This document shows, one piece after another, positions 35,401 through 43,212 of a DNA stretch of 64,000 bases. A program made the translations under genes and the position numbers. The stretch spans positions 101,965-165,964 of the forward strand of contig NZ_BMXG01000010.1 of NCBI RefSeq assembly GCF_014651635.1, read 5' to 3'. Numbering within the stretch: the first letter of the stretch is position 1; each line of letters begins with the position of its first letter. Under the pieces are notes generated by a model. The model searched no databases. It was not told the origin of the DNA and saw only the letters and a program-made list of their open reading frames with translations. Source of the stretch: Cerasicoccus arenae. GTDB taxonomy: Bacteria; Verrucomicrobiota; Verrucomicrobiia; Opitutales; Cerasicoccaceae.

Positions 35401-36306
35401 GCGAGTGTTGGTTTGCAGAGTCAAAGAGTTAAAGGTTACATCGTGGTAATGCTGCTTCACCGCTTGTCCCCAAGGGCTGGTTCCGCCGCTAGTGTTGGGG
35501 TCTGATAGCATCAATTCCTCTGCACTGTAAGTGCGTGAAATTTTCTTGGCTAAGGCCGTGTCGGTGTCGACATCCAGGGTCTCCATCCCGGTAATCGCCT
35601 TGGCATTATTGCGGGTCGGGCTGCTAAGCTCGAAGCGTGTTTCCATAATCGGGGAGGTCCCTGGAAAGGCAGATTCACCCCGCTCTGCCCGGTTGGTTCG
35701 CTGTATATTTGCTTTCCGGCCCTCATCGGCGATCCAATAGGCGTATTCGCCGCTAATGCCGACAGGAACTTTTGGAACGGCAACAAAGTCTTCATACGTA
35801 TTCTCGTCCACAGTTCCCTTGCCAACTAGCAATGCATGAGTGTCCGGTGTTTTGAGAGTCCCGTCGGCATTTAGCGGATTACTAAAGCTCGGAAGATTGT
35901 TTGCATCGCTACTTTGATCGAAGCCGGAAACCAGCCAACCGATATTCTCACCGTAGGTCGGATTGTCCGAGCCGTCGGCGTTGAATTGCTTCGCGTCCCA
36001 AACGCCTGTCCATTGACTGATTGTAGCGCTCTCCGGCAGTGTCTCATTCTTGTCCATGATCAGTGGCGAGGCGCTGATGCGTTGGTCGGGTCCCATCGCT
36101 GACTGTAGTTTTCCCATTGCGACCTCAACCCCCAATAACGCATTTTGACGGGCAAGCAGTAAATGCTTTTGGGATGTGGTGGCGGAGAGCTCGACGCGAA
36201 CCAGAGCCGCCAGGCTCAGGCCTAAAAGAATTAAAAATGACATCAAGGCCAGGGAGATAATCAAAGCGAAGCCATTCCTTTCTTTGGCTGATTCAAAGAA
36301 TTTCAT
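32467..36306 (-). CDS. Giant pilin-like protein, Verru_Chthon cassette protein A-like
   Basis: 1279 residues from ATG 36306, or 1291 from ATG 36342. The N-terminus is a type IV prepilin/PilX-like leader and helix: a short charged stretch MKFFESAKERNG, then FALIISLALMSFLILLGLSL. The remaining 1200 residues are a huge beta-rich extracellular part with no catalytic motif found (for example YAYWIADEGRKANIQRTNRA and FQNPVMPDPKLVPSPSEFIG). This matches the layout of protein A of the Verru_Chthon cassette known from Verrucomicrobia. It is encoded with the 31769-32470 protein. A putative operator lies about 142 bp upstream, which places it in the sugar regulon. It is probably displayed by a type II/IV pilus-type system encoded elsewhere. 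Confidence 0.78.
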   Translation of the reverse strand: MKFFESAKERNGFALIISLALMSFLILLGLSLAALVRVELSATTSQKHLLLARQNALLGVEVAMGKLQSAMGPDQRISASPLIMDKNETLPESATISQWTGVWDAKQFNADGSDNPTYGENIGWLVSGFDQSSDANNLPSFSNPLNADGTLKTPDTHALLVGKGTVDENTYEDFVAVPKVPVGISGEYAYWIADEGRKANIQRTNRAERGESAFPGTSPIMETRFELSSPTRNNAKAITGMETLDVDTDTALAKKISRTYSAEELMLSDPNTSGGTSPWGQAVKQHYHDVTFNSLTLQTNTRQGGLKKDLSLLFELSDADFARTPYTGESTESAFSDWENLPPTDGVNYIDPVNQDQVSYLYTEAVPQHGPNAFVRGPTWHKLRDFYRLYKKVTNNSTVPQIKMRPFGPNALDLSPKGGQKGYFHTMEADWGGDIHNHPKGAQNNFVNTSVKTKSLNEIEPVTRLTEHEVMPLVNRVIYVFSLYEDQNVPEWRYVEEGQALTAGGEAPVGGAFELTGGITNAISVVVEPIVCLWNPYNVAVEFNGGIKIVSDGLFGFLFSLAPTSLTSAKQHLPPFEKSNLSIPQMTAEFSALRNIMEPGFFGKVNLVIGDGSNIILEPGEIRYFSDPNNQPTPVNELLLVNKEGNSLKTRAIKLSSGLHKKGGILLGRRGNDSNAPYSNGIIHQIKASSSELMELNFYPWQNFTKVNDGDLRSKTWQTMTTTTAYVPESALNSGGSLIETDTYIQNLFIPLNGPIDDKSNAALHYLLYGENGDSGPFPLSVRPNIIGSYPNRKMPFLYIGTFQNPVMPDPKLVPSPSEFIGTMSPFSGNVDGQFSHGGFLTTFSMQMGPISNYTDIQSLDDRGFFGEGYSSASESHVVVSEIPTYPMRSLGSLQHARIADSAYMPGQAIANAWAGGSFDLDEIVGENGARYTQYDLSYLANDALFDDYFFSTLTPEMDLSGDVPETTDLETTLVNLIDDAASQGKEISLSNESFRYIGPPEALADSAGTASSQLVENLNAIDGFSKTARYFGVAGGFNVNSLSVDAWDAFLASTLGVDYKYLDPISGYADASNADETIFPRTTLPNGLSSQAWRGPKGLSETQRRDLAQAIVNEIKERGPFLSISHFVNRKIEDTENGKAGTIQAAIDSLDINDDNLYVEAYTDPGKYFQKEHVTAFSGVGLPQYLTQADVLTPLVPYLTARSDTFVIRSYGSTINPLTKKIDAEAVLEAVVRRLPEFVNADNDSADTEISQLNDPINQEFGRRFVIVSARWLSQDEI

Positions 36307-36448
36307 CCGCAATGAAGTCCTGATGCTGTTTAGGGGGGGCATATGAAGGGGATAGGTTTCTGGGGTGGACCGATGGTCTCGACGAACCCTGCCGAGCGCA
36401 TCTGTTAGAATCGGCGCGTGAGATAGAACTGCTCTAACAATGTCCGAC

Positions 36449-36460
36449 TATTACGTAAAA
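36449..36460. promoter_or_regulatory. LacI-type operator (giant pilin-like operon)
   Basis: TATTACGTAAAA, 11 of 12 matches, followed by GCAAG, 142 bp upstream of the 36306 start (106 bp from 36342). Confidence 0.78.
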
Positions 36461-36554
36461 GCAAGTTCTTAAATTGAAACTTATGGCAGTGAGAATCTCA
36501 TCAGCCGGGATTCCGAAGTCGCGAAATGCCTGACTGTATATTGGACTGATTTGC

Positions 36555-38537
36555 TCAGTAGGCCTTGTTTATCTCTGGGGGGCAGATCAGAAAAGATAGT
36601 TCGCAGCGCTGTGGTCCGTTTTCTAGGCGGACGAGGATACTATTGTAGCCCTGCTTGAAATAAACCTTATTGAAGTGTTCTCCAAGTGCCCAGCGGCTCT
36701 GGCCGCTATCTTGCCAGACGGGAAAGCCGTTGATCCAGACCTTTGCGGAATCGTCCGATCCGATTGCAATTAACATATCTCGTGCTTCCTCGAAGTAAAT
36801 ATCTGTATGAAGATAATAGGTCGCATTGGAGACCTCGTCGGGAACCATTGTGCGGATGGAGTCCGACTGGATAAAATTCCATCGGAGGGTGCGCGGCTCG
36901 TTCAAGGTATAACCGCGAATGATGCCCTGTTCGGAATCCTGCCGGGCGTGTTGCGGGGTATAGACCTTGCCTGTGTAGGCACCATCAAAGTTTATCTCAC
37001 TTTCAGGTGGGAGGGGGATATCGAAGCTCCGTAAATCCCCATCGTTGTCCCATGGGCCAATCACATACCAGGTATCCAGATAGAGCCAGCCCTGTCGTGA
37101 GCTAGAGGCCGAAAAACGGCGACCTGGAAGTGCATTCGCGGTAATATTGATTCCGTCCAAATTGACTACTTGTTTGCTGTCTGGGGAGAAGTCGTTGGCG
37201 CTCTCCGGCGATCCTTCAATATTGCGGTATTCCTGCCCTTCAGGTCCGCTGGAATCTGAACCGGATTGACTCATCGCCATCCGCATCAGGGCGGAAACAT
37301 CTTGGACCTCACCGGGTTGAGACTCGCTACTTGCCTTGTGTAAACGGTTTTGCAGTGCCTGGTTGAGAGAGGTGGACGGGGACATCGTTGCGGAGTCGCG
37401 GGATTGGTTACTGTTCAGCTGCTGCGCCATTTGATTGGCTCGCTGGTTGAGCTGGGAAACCTGCCGGGCTGCCTCATTGACCGCTTCTTTGCGCTGGTCG
37501 AGTTCGCCCAATGTTGTTGGTGTATCTGGCGCTCGAAGTGCGGGTATGTCGCTCATTTGCGATTCACTGGGAATGAGTTTCGTGCGTGCGGACTCGATGT
37601 CCGTGCCTTGGCGCATAGCGAGTTCGGCAGCCCGCGACCCATCGATGCTTTCGTTTATCAGTTGTTCGAGTTGTTGGGCTGCGTCATGCAGTTCAGCGAT
37701 GGATTTATTATCCGTCTGTTCGAGCGTTTCGGCGATGGGCTCGGGGAGTGTCGCCTGGGCGTTTTCATTGGTCTTTGCGTTCTGTTCGGCGGTGATTTGA
37801 TCGGGTGCATCGATCAGTTCGTTTGCCTTGTTCAAGGAATCTCTGGCAGCCCAGAGAATTTGACGGCGTCTGGCGTCGAAGGCCTTGTTTTGTGGCAGTT
37901 CGACGGCACTTGTCTTTTCGACCAGTGATTTGGCTGCGTCCATAACCTCGTCGAGCGTATCCTTATTGTAGCCCTCATCTAATTGCTCCAGTAATTCTTC
38001 GAATTTTTTTCGGTCTTTTTGTAGCGATTCGGCAAAGCCCTCGGGCACTTGTTTGCCGAGGTCTTTATCCGCCTCGAGCCATTCGAGGTCGTCAATTTTT
38101 TCAAGAGTGCGCTCCATGTCGCGGCGAAGCGGTTCCAGTTGCTTGTTGAGTCGTTCTGCGAGACTGCGATTTTCCACGTGCTCGAGTTTTTGCAGCCGCT
38201 CTGCTTCTAATTTTTCATAGACCTCTCTAACATTTTGCAATTGTCGGGTTATTTCCTGGCGCTCTTTTTTTTCAATCTCCTCAGTGAGTTCGCGAGCATG
38301 TGCTTCGCTCAGTTGTCGTTCAGCTCGCTCCTTTTTCTGCTGCTCGCGGATTGCCTCTGCGCGCTCACGGACCTCTTGGGTGCGGGTCTCCGCCTCTTCC
38401 CGGCTAAATTCAAGCTGATTGTAGCGCAAAGAGGGAATCAGGTAGATCATTGCCAATCCACCAAATACCATAAGAGTAGCCGTGAGCCAGCACCACTTTC
38501 GGATCCGGCTCAGGCTATTTGCGGTTATATTTTTCAT
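36555..38537 (-). CDS. Membrane-anchored coiled-coil protein with C-terminal jelly-roll domain, Exb-system partner
   Basis: 660 residues. ATG 38537 is chosen (MKNITANSLSRIRKWCW) because it precedes a single membrane helix (LTATLMVFGGLAMIYLIPSL, about 18-37); the longer frame from 38729 overlaps exbD almost wholly. Residues about 45-370 are highly charged coiled coil (REEAETRTQEVRERAEA, ERQEITRQLQNVREVYEK), followed by a Gln/Ser/Asn-rich linker. The last 180 residues form a PA14- or galactose-binding-like beta domain (WYVIGPWDNDG, GSDDSAKVWINGFPVW, QGYNSILVRLENG). The layout (one helix, long periplasm-spanning coil, terminal domain) parallels TolA/TonB, but the C-terminal domain is different. 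It overlaps the second exbD by 23 bp. Confidence 0.8.
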   Translation of the reverse strand: MKNITANSLSRIRKWCWLTATLMVFGGLAMIYLIPSLRYNQLEFSREEAETRTQEVRERAEAIREQQKKERAERQLSEAHARELTEEIEKKERQEITRQLQNVREVYEKLEAERLQKLEHVENRSLAERLNKQLEPLRRDMERTLEKIDDLEWLEADKDLGKQVPEGFAESLQKDRKKFEELLEQLDEGYNKDTLDEVMDAAKSLVEKTSAVELPQNKAFDARRRQILWAARDSLNKANELIDAPDQITAEQNAKTNENAQATLPEPIAETLEQTDNKSIAELHDAAQQLEQLINESIDGSRAAELAMRQGTDIESARTKLIPSESQMSDIPALRAPDTPTTLGELDQRKEAVNEAARQVSQLNQRANQMAQQLNSNQSRDSATMSPSTSLNQALQNRLHKASSESQPGEVQDVSALMRMAMSQSGSDSSGPEGQEYRNIEGSPESANDFSPDSKQVVNLDGINITANALPGRRFSASSSRQGWLYLDTWYVIGPWDNDGDLRSFDIPLPPESEINFDGAYTGKVYTPQHARQDSEQGIIRGYTLNEPRTLRWNFIQSDSIRTMVPDEVSNATYYLHTDIYFEEARDMLIAIGSDDSAKVWINGFPVWQDSGQSRWALGEHFNKVYFKQGYNSILVRLENGPQRCELSFLICPPEINKAY

Positions 38538-38937
38538 CGTAAGTGCGTATGACGACGTTCTGAAGTCCGCGGAACTGACAGATATCCATAACCTGGACGA
38601 CGGAATTGAAGGGCGCTTGGGCGTCTGCATCCAGACGTATCTGTCGATCGGGTTCACTGGCCGACAAGTCGCGAAGCTCTTGGTGAAGTAGGTTGACCGA
38701 GGCGGGGCGTCCTTCGTAAAAGAACTCACCTGTTTGCGAAATGCCTACCACTACTGCTTTGTCATCGGCAGGCTTTTTGATTGCTGAAATCGACTCAGGT
38801 GGGGTGATCTCGATGTCTTTGTCCTCCTTCTTCATCATAGTCGCGACAAGGAAGAAAATCAGCAACAGAAAGACCGCATCGATCATCGGTGCCATGCTGA
38901 CTTCGATTTTGTTGTTATTTGCCTGGCTTAAGCGCAT
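38515..38937 (-). CDS. exbD: ExbD/TolR family protein (second copy)
   Basis: 140 residues. One N-terminal membrane helix, MAPMIDAVFLLLIFFLVATM, keeps the proton-path Asp of ExbD/TolR, and the periplasmic domain has QIRLDADAQAPFNSVVQVM, the ExbD strand-helix pattern. It pairs with ExbB/TolQ to turn proton-motive force into movement of a periplasmic partner. It lies 4 bp downstream of the first exbD and overlaps the coiled-coil gene. Two different ExbD copies suggest a heteromeric stator. Confidence 0.9.
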   Translation of the reverse strand: MRLSQANNNKIEVSMAPMIDAVFLLLIFFLVATMMKKEDKDIEITPPESISAIKKPADDKAVVVGISQTGEFFYEGRPASVNLLHQELRDLSASEPDRQIRLDADAQAPFNSVVQVMDICQFRGLQNVVIRTYDEKYNRK

Positions 38938-38941
38938 TGTT

Positions 38942-39394
38942 CTAAAAAGTCTCTGGCAGGGTTCTTACAGATACATTGTGAAAACCCTGGAGCTGTGCTA
39001 TATCTAGGACATCGATCACCTTTTGGGTGGGGGTATCCCGTGCAACGGAAATTTCGAGTGGATGTGTCGATCTATTTTTGGCATCCAGCGACTGAAGGAA
39101 TATCGCGAAATCTTCAACCGGGGTATATTCGTAATCGAAAGAATTTCTCGGGCCAATACGCCGATTGCTTGTCATGACCTGGCCCTCGCGGTCAATGGCA
39201 AGCTTCACTGTGGTGTCTGAGGCTTGCTGCGAGAGGGCGGAGGTTTGATCGGGCAGTTCGACGGGGATGAGCATTTCAAAGCGCTTGAACATACCGGTCA
39301 CAAGAAAAAATATGATAAGCAAAAAGACGCAGTCGATTAAGGGGGTGATGGGCACCTCCTCAACCTCATCTTCACTTTTATATCGGAGCCGCAT
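38942..39394 (-). CDS. exbD: ExbD/TolR family protein (first copy)
   Basis: 150 residues. The membrane segment VPITPLIDCVFLLIIFFLVT keeps the essential Asp. The periplasmic part has PLEISVARDTPTQKVIDVLD followed by IAQLQGFHNVSVRTL. It differs clearly from the second copy and has a longer periplasmic loop (FDYEYTPVEDFAIFLQSLD). It starts 9 bp after exbB on the same transcript. Confidence 0.9.
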   Translation of the reverse strand: MRLRYKSEDEVEEVPITPLIDCVFLLIIFFLVTGMFKRFEMLIPVELPDQTSALSQQASDTTVKLAIDREGQVMTSNRRIGPRNSFDYEYTPVEDFAIFLQSLDAKNRSTHPLEISVARDTPTQKVIDVLDIAQLQGFHNVSVRTLPETF

Positions 39395-39403
39395 TTCAGA
39401 GCT

Positions 39404-40147
39404 TTAGCTGACGGCTGCTTCTGTGGCTTCCTGCTCAGGCGTTTCTGCCAAAGGCGATGGAGCGGACTCCTCTGGTTGAGCCTCCGGCCTATCGGTTCCC
39501 AAGAACCAACTGAGGTAAAGGGCTTCCATGTTCGCCTCCAAGCTCTTGGATATTTTTTGTAGTTTGCGCTTGAAAGTGTGGTGGAGGAAAAGCGCTGGCA
39601 GGGCGATGATCAGACCGACCGCTGTTGTGATGAGCGCTTTAGCAATGGAGCCAGCCAACATGGAGGCTCCTCCCTCGTCACCATAGAGCGCAACCAACTG
39701 GAATGATTCAATCATGCCGATCATGGTACCGAGCAGACCCAGGAGCGGAGCAGCTGCAGCAATCAGCGAAAGCGAAGCCAGTTTTTCGTATTCAGTTTCG
39801 ATTTCGCGCTGGGCGATATCCTGCATGTTATCGGAGATATTTGGTGAGGAGGTGCCGTGGTGAAGGGCGAAAGCGATCACGCGAGCCAAGGTGTGGTTCT
39901 CCTTCTGGCAGCGGGACTCCATTGTTGAATAGTCTTCGTTCGAGGCGAGCCTCAGCATGGTCTGCGTAAATCCGACTGGCGAGAAGCGCTTGAGCCGAAG
40001 TGCGTACATGCGCTCCAAGCTAATAGCAATCAGCGCAATTACCAAGAGGCCTTGAACAATAACAACGATGCCTCCTTGCTGGAGTTGTTCGAACCAATCC
40101 ACCTGTACGGTTTCAGGGCCGACGATTTGTGCGATAAAAGTGAGCAT
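39404..40147 (-). CDS. exbB: MotA/TolQ/ExbB family proton channel protein
   Basis: 247 residues. The three-helix plan of ExbB/TolQ is seen: a first helix in GGIVVIVQGLLVIALIAISL, then the conserved pair LIAAAAPLLGLLGTMIGMIE and ALITTAVGLIIALPALFLHH, which carry the threonines of the proton channel. The C-terminal tail is acidic and Pro/Glu-rich. With the two ExbD proteins it forms an inner-membrane motor. It lies 30 bp downstream of the clan GH-A gene and is apparently expressed from the operator-controlled promoter at 42932. Confidence 0.92.
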   Translation of the reverse strand: MLTFIAQIVGPETVQVDWFEQLQQGGIVVIVQGLLVIALIAISLERMYALRLKRFSPVGFTQTMLRLASNEDYSTMESRCQKENHTLARVIAFALHHGTSSPNISDNMQDIAQREIETEYEKLASLSLIAAAAPLLGLLGTMIGMIESFQLVALYGDEGGASMLAGSIAKALITTAVGLIIALPALFLHHTFKRKLQKISKSLEANMEALYLSWFLGTDRPEAQPEESAPSPLAETPEQEATEAAVS

Positions 40148-40177
40148 AATGAATATTTTGTAACTTACACAATAAGG

Positions 40178-42916
40178 TTAATCTTCGAATATGAGCATGC
40201 CCCAGGATTCCCAGCCCTTACCGGGTCCTGCGGGCCACGTCGCCACCGTTTTCGGACTAAGCGCTCTTGAGATTTTAGCGTTAATGGTCATGCGCCAAAT
40301 TTCGTTGGCCTCGGGGGAGGCCTCCAAGACCTCGTCGGGGATGAATATTTCGAGAGTCATCATCCCGCCTTCGTAAATGACGGCATTCTTGGTTCGTATG
40401 TCGTCTTTCAGGTGATTCCTGGAACCGTCTGGCATCTGCTTGTTCCACTCCCCGGCGAATAGCCGCCAAGGCTGGTTCTTTCCGTCCTGGGTTGGCACGA
40501 AGTATAGCAGATGCGGGCGCACGGCTCCTGGCTCAGTCTTCACATCGGCGGCGTTGAGGTTCATTTCGAGCCCTGTCCATTCCCAGAAATCCTCAGGCTT
40601 CGCCGGTGGCTTGAGGCCCATCCCGACCGGAATTTGTGCGGCGACATAAAGTCCTTCGGACGACCATGCGAGCCGCATCTTGGGGTCGAAGCCGGTTTCC
40701 AGCCCTTTCAATAAAAGTGAGTGTCGGGTTAGGATGCCATTGTCTTTGGGCCAGTCGTCCAGACTTCCGTCTATCTGGATATTTCCGGCTTTGGGCACTT
40801 GCAATATGCGAGGGCGAATCCATGTCACCTGGGTCCCGCCATTGCTTAACTTTGAAGTGAGTTGTATTGGACCTTGGTCCTCTGAGGTGGCGGTGAATTC
40901 GAGCGTTTTGGTTTGATCACTTTCAAGTTCCAGGCTGTCCGGTGTCATGGTGCCAAGCTCTTCAGGTGTGGAGAAAGTGGCTTCGACGGCTTTCGGAATC
41001 AGTAAAGTCGCCTCGATGGACGAAGGCTTCCCTGGTGTGTAAGGCATCGTCCGTATACTCACAGCAGGGCGCACGACCAAGCGTAGGGTGAAACGCTTTT
41101 CCCAACCCTTATCTGAAGCCACTGCCTGAATGGAGTAGATCGCGGCGGGCAGAGTCGGATTGGCGCTTAAGTCGCATACCCAAGTGTTATCTTCGTAGGT
41201 CCATTCACCCACCTGAACTCCTGATGGAAGGTCGGCAAAACGAAGTTTGATATCCCCACCGGCACGGACTTCAACAGTGGCATCATCACCTTGATAGATG
41301 TTAATTGTGCTCGTGCTGAGCAACTGAACCTGGCGCTGAGATTCCCATTCATCGGGGAGGGCGGAGAGGTAGAAATAGGCGGGGTCGTCGCTTAGGCGAC
41401 GGTCGCGGAGTGGATTCCCGTAGAGGTCGAAAGACTCTTTGGCGTTTTCCAATTCGGAGGGCAGGGGGAACTCGGTTCCTACTGCCCAAGCGGCAACCAG
41501 CCACCCACCTTCTGGGCGCTCGAACAGGAGACACCAGCGTTCATGACCGATGTCAACTGAGCCAGCATACCGAGCACGGGCAATGAATTTCGAGATGCCA
41601 GCCATGGCCGCACCAACTGGAAGCGCCACCGTGGGTTTGGTCTCCATATCGATCAATCCTGTCCCGCTAAAGCGTCCCTGGCCGCCAAGGTTGCGGTCCC
41701 AGAACCAAAATACCTTGTCGGTTCCTGCCCAGGCAGCGAGCAGGTAAATGCGGTGGAGGTAAGCCGCCTGGTATCGATAGCCTACCTCTGGCCCGCCTTC
41801 CGCCGACCAAGCTATTTCCGACAGCCATGTCTCTTTACCGTGGTCTTTGGCGAGTTGATTCATCTCCCGCATGATATCAAGAAACGAGACGGTCTGCGGC
41901 CGGTCTTCGGCCCCGGTGTTGATATCCCGCTCTGCAATCTCGGGAGCAACGGTGCCCGTATAATAGTGGTAGTTGACAACGGAATAATAATCTCCGACCT
42001 GTTCTAGTAGGTAGCGCGCCCGGACGGGGTGGATGCCCGCCTCGCCGTCCAGGACGACCTTCGCGCCGTTTCCTGCGTCTTGGAGGCCTGCGTACGCCAT
42101 GCGAATGTATTTCACGTAGCTTTCGAGGTATTTCTGATAGTCTTCTGTCGTCTCGTCCCGGTGTTGAAGGTTGGATTCATTGTCCAACTCCCAATAGAGG
42201 ATGTCGGGAAAGCCCTTGCTCAGCCGTTCGTAAGATTCTTGAATAACATCGCCCCAGGGGATGAAAAAACGATTATCCTTCGTCCGGAAGGCTCGCTGCA
42301 TCACTGGGAGCACTTCGATACCTGCCGCTTGAATTGCCTCGAGTTTCTTGCCGAAGTCTGTGTGATTGGCGGCTTTGGGGATATGTTTTCCCTGGCGCAG
42401 CCAGCCCCAGCTATAATCGCGAGCCCAGTGTACGCCGAAGGCCTTCAATGTCTGCCAGTGAGCCCCGTCGTGGGTGTTAATACCGATAGGTGACGCGATT
42501 CGCTCGGCCTTCGTTAGCTCGGGCAGGGGCACCGGCTTGACTAACCACAATCGTTGGGTGGCGATGGGCTGCTTTGTCTCGGACTCGAAGACCTCCACCC
42601 GATACTCCGTCGCGCCATAGTATTCAACTGGCACTACTGCCTTGTGAGTCCAGACCTGCTTCAGGTCGGCAGGCAAAGTCGCACCCTTCGTTTCAATGCC
42701 GTAGCGATCGGTGAAATACTGGCGCACCTCGTAGGCGCCGTCTTTGGAATCCCCCTGCTGCAACTTAATGGTCACCTCACTCGAAGCTCCATCCATGATG
42801 ACGGCGTCCGGAGCTTCCGGTAGTAGGGACAGTTCCACTCCCGGCAGGGAGCTAGAACTGAATGAGAACAAGGTGCTAACAATAAGCAACAACATTGGAC
42901 GGGGTATGATTGTCAT
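40178..42916 (-). CDS. Secreted clan GH-A glycoside hydrolase with C-terminal CBM9-like domain
   Basis: 912 residues with a signal peptide (MLLLIVSTLFSFSSSSLPG). A beta-sandwich (about 25-130) precedes a TIM barrel of GH39/GH5-like type: PIGINTHDGAHWQTLKAFGV, the acid/base Glu in ILYWELDNESNL (about 245) and the candidate nucleophile Glu in ETWLSEIAWSAEGG (about 364). A further beta region is followed by a CBM9-like domain (about 715-912, IQIDGSLDDWPKDNGI, LRLAWSSEGLYVAAQIPV-type strands). The substrate is not deducible. It opens the operon that continues into the Exb motor genes, with an operator 15 bp upstream of the start. Confidence 0.83.
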   Translation of the reverse strand: MTIIPRPMLLLIVSTLFSFSSSSLPGVELSLLPEAPDAVIMDGASSEVTIKLQQGDSKDGAYEVRQYFTDRYGIETKGATLPADLKQVWTHKAVVPVEYYGATEYRVEVFESETKQPIATQRLWLVKPVPLPELTKAERIASPIGINTHDGAHWQTLKAFGVHWARDYSWGWLRQGKHIPKAANHTDFGKKLEAIQAAGIEVLPVMQRAFRTKDNRFFIPWGDVIQESYERLSKGFPDILYWELDNESNLQHRDETTEDYQKYLESYVKYIRMAYAGLQDAGNGAKVVLDGEAGIHPVRARYLLEQVGDYYSVVNYHYYTGTVAPEIAERDINTGAEDRPQTVSFLDIMREMNQLAKDHGKETWLSEIAWSAEGGPEVGYRYQAAYLHRIYLLAAWAGTDKVFWFWDRNLGGQGRFSGTGLIDMETKPTVALPVGAAMAGISKFIARARYAGSVDIGHERWCLLFERPEGGWLVAAWAVGTEFPLPSELENAKESFDLYGNPLRDRRLSDDPAYFYLSALPDEWESQRQVQLLSTSTINIYQGDDATVEVRAGGDIKLRFADLPSGVQVGEWTYEDNTWVCDLSANPTLPAAIYSIQAVASDKGWEKRFTLRLVVRPAVSIRTMPYTPGKPSSIEATLLIPKAVEATFSTPEELGTMTPDSLELESDQTKTLEFTATSEDQGPIQLTSKLSNGGTQVTWIRPRILQVPKAGNIQIDGSLDDWPKDNGILTRHSLLLKGLETGFDPKMRLAWSSEGLYVAAQIPVGMGLKPPAKPEDFWEWTGLEMNLNAADVKTEPGAVRPHLLYFVPTQDGKNQPWRLFAGEWNKQMPDGSRNHLKDDIRTKNAVIYEGGMMTLEIFIPDEVLEASPEANEIWRMTINAKISRALSPKTVATWPAGPGKGWESWGMLIFED

Positions 42917-42931
42917 GGTGCTGAATTAAAG

Positions 42932-42943
42932 TATTACGTATGC
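42932..42943. promoter_or_regulatory. LacI-type operator (GH / Exb motor operon)
   Basis: TATTACGTATGC, 9 of 12 matches with an intact left half and core, 15 bp upstream of the 42916 start. The adjoining GCGTAAAGC repeats part of the half-site. Its small distance to the start codon fits a site overlapping the promoter or leader. Confidence 0.65.
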
Positions 42944-43110
42944 GTAAAGCCAAGGATAAACTTTCCGAAATTGGTTCCACGGGTGAACCCTTTATAGTCT
43001 ATTTTCAGTGGTACATCGGAAAAGGTACTTTCAATTGGTGCTCAACAAATCGATGTGAAGGTGTTTTTGTCGTCTCAGAATTCACTGTGGAATATATGCT
43101 TTTATCTTGA

Positions 43111-43122
43111 TTTTACGTAATA
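43111..43122. promoter_or_regulatory. LacI-type operator (PEP-CTERM gene at 43213)
   Basis: TTTTACGTAATA, 11 of 12 matches, 90 bp upstream of the plus-strand gene starting at 43213. The 296-bp divergent gap thus carries one site for each direction. Confidence 0.75.
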
Positions 43123-43212
43123 CCATAAGTTAGTCTTCCAGTACAATCCCAATAAATTGCCGTAAAAACGGTGATCCCCAAATCGATAATCAAACCTAAC
43201 CCACCCATATCC

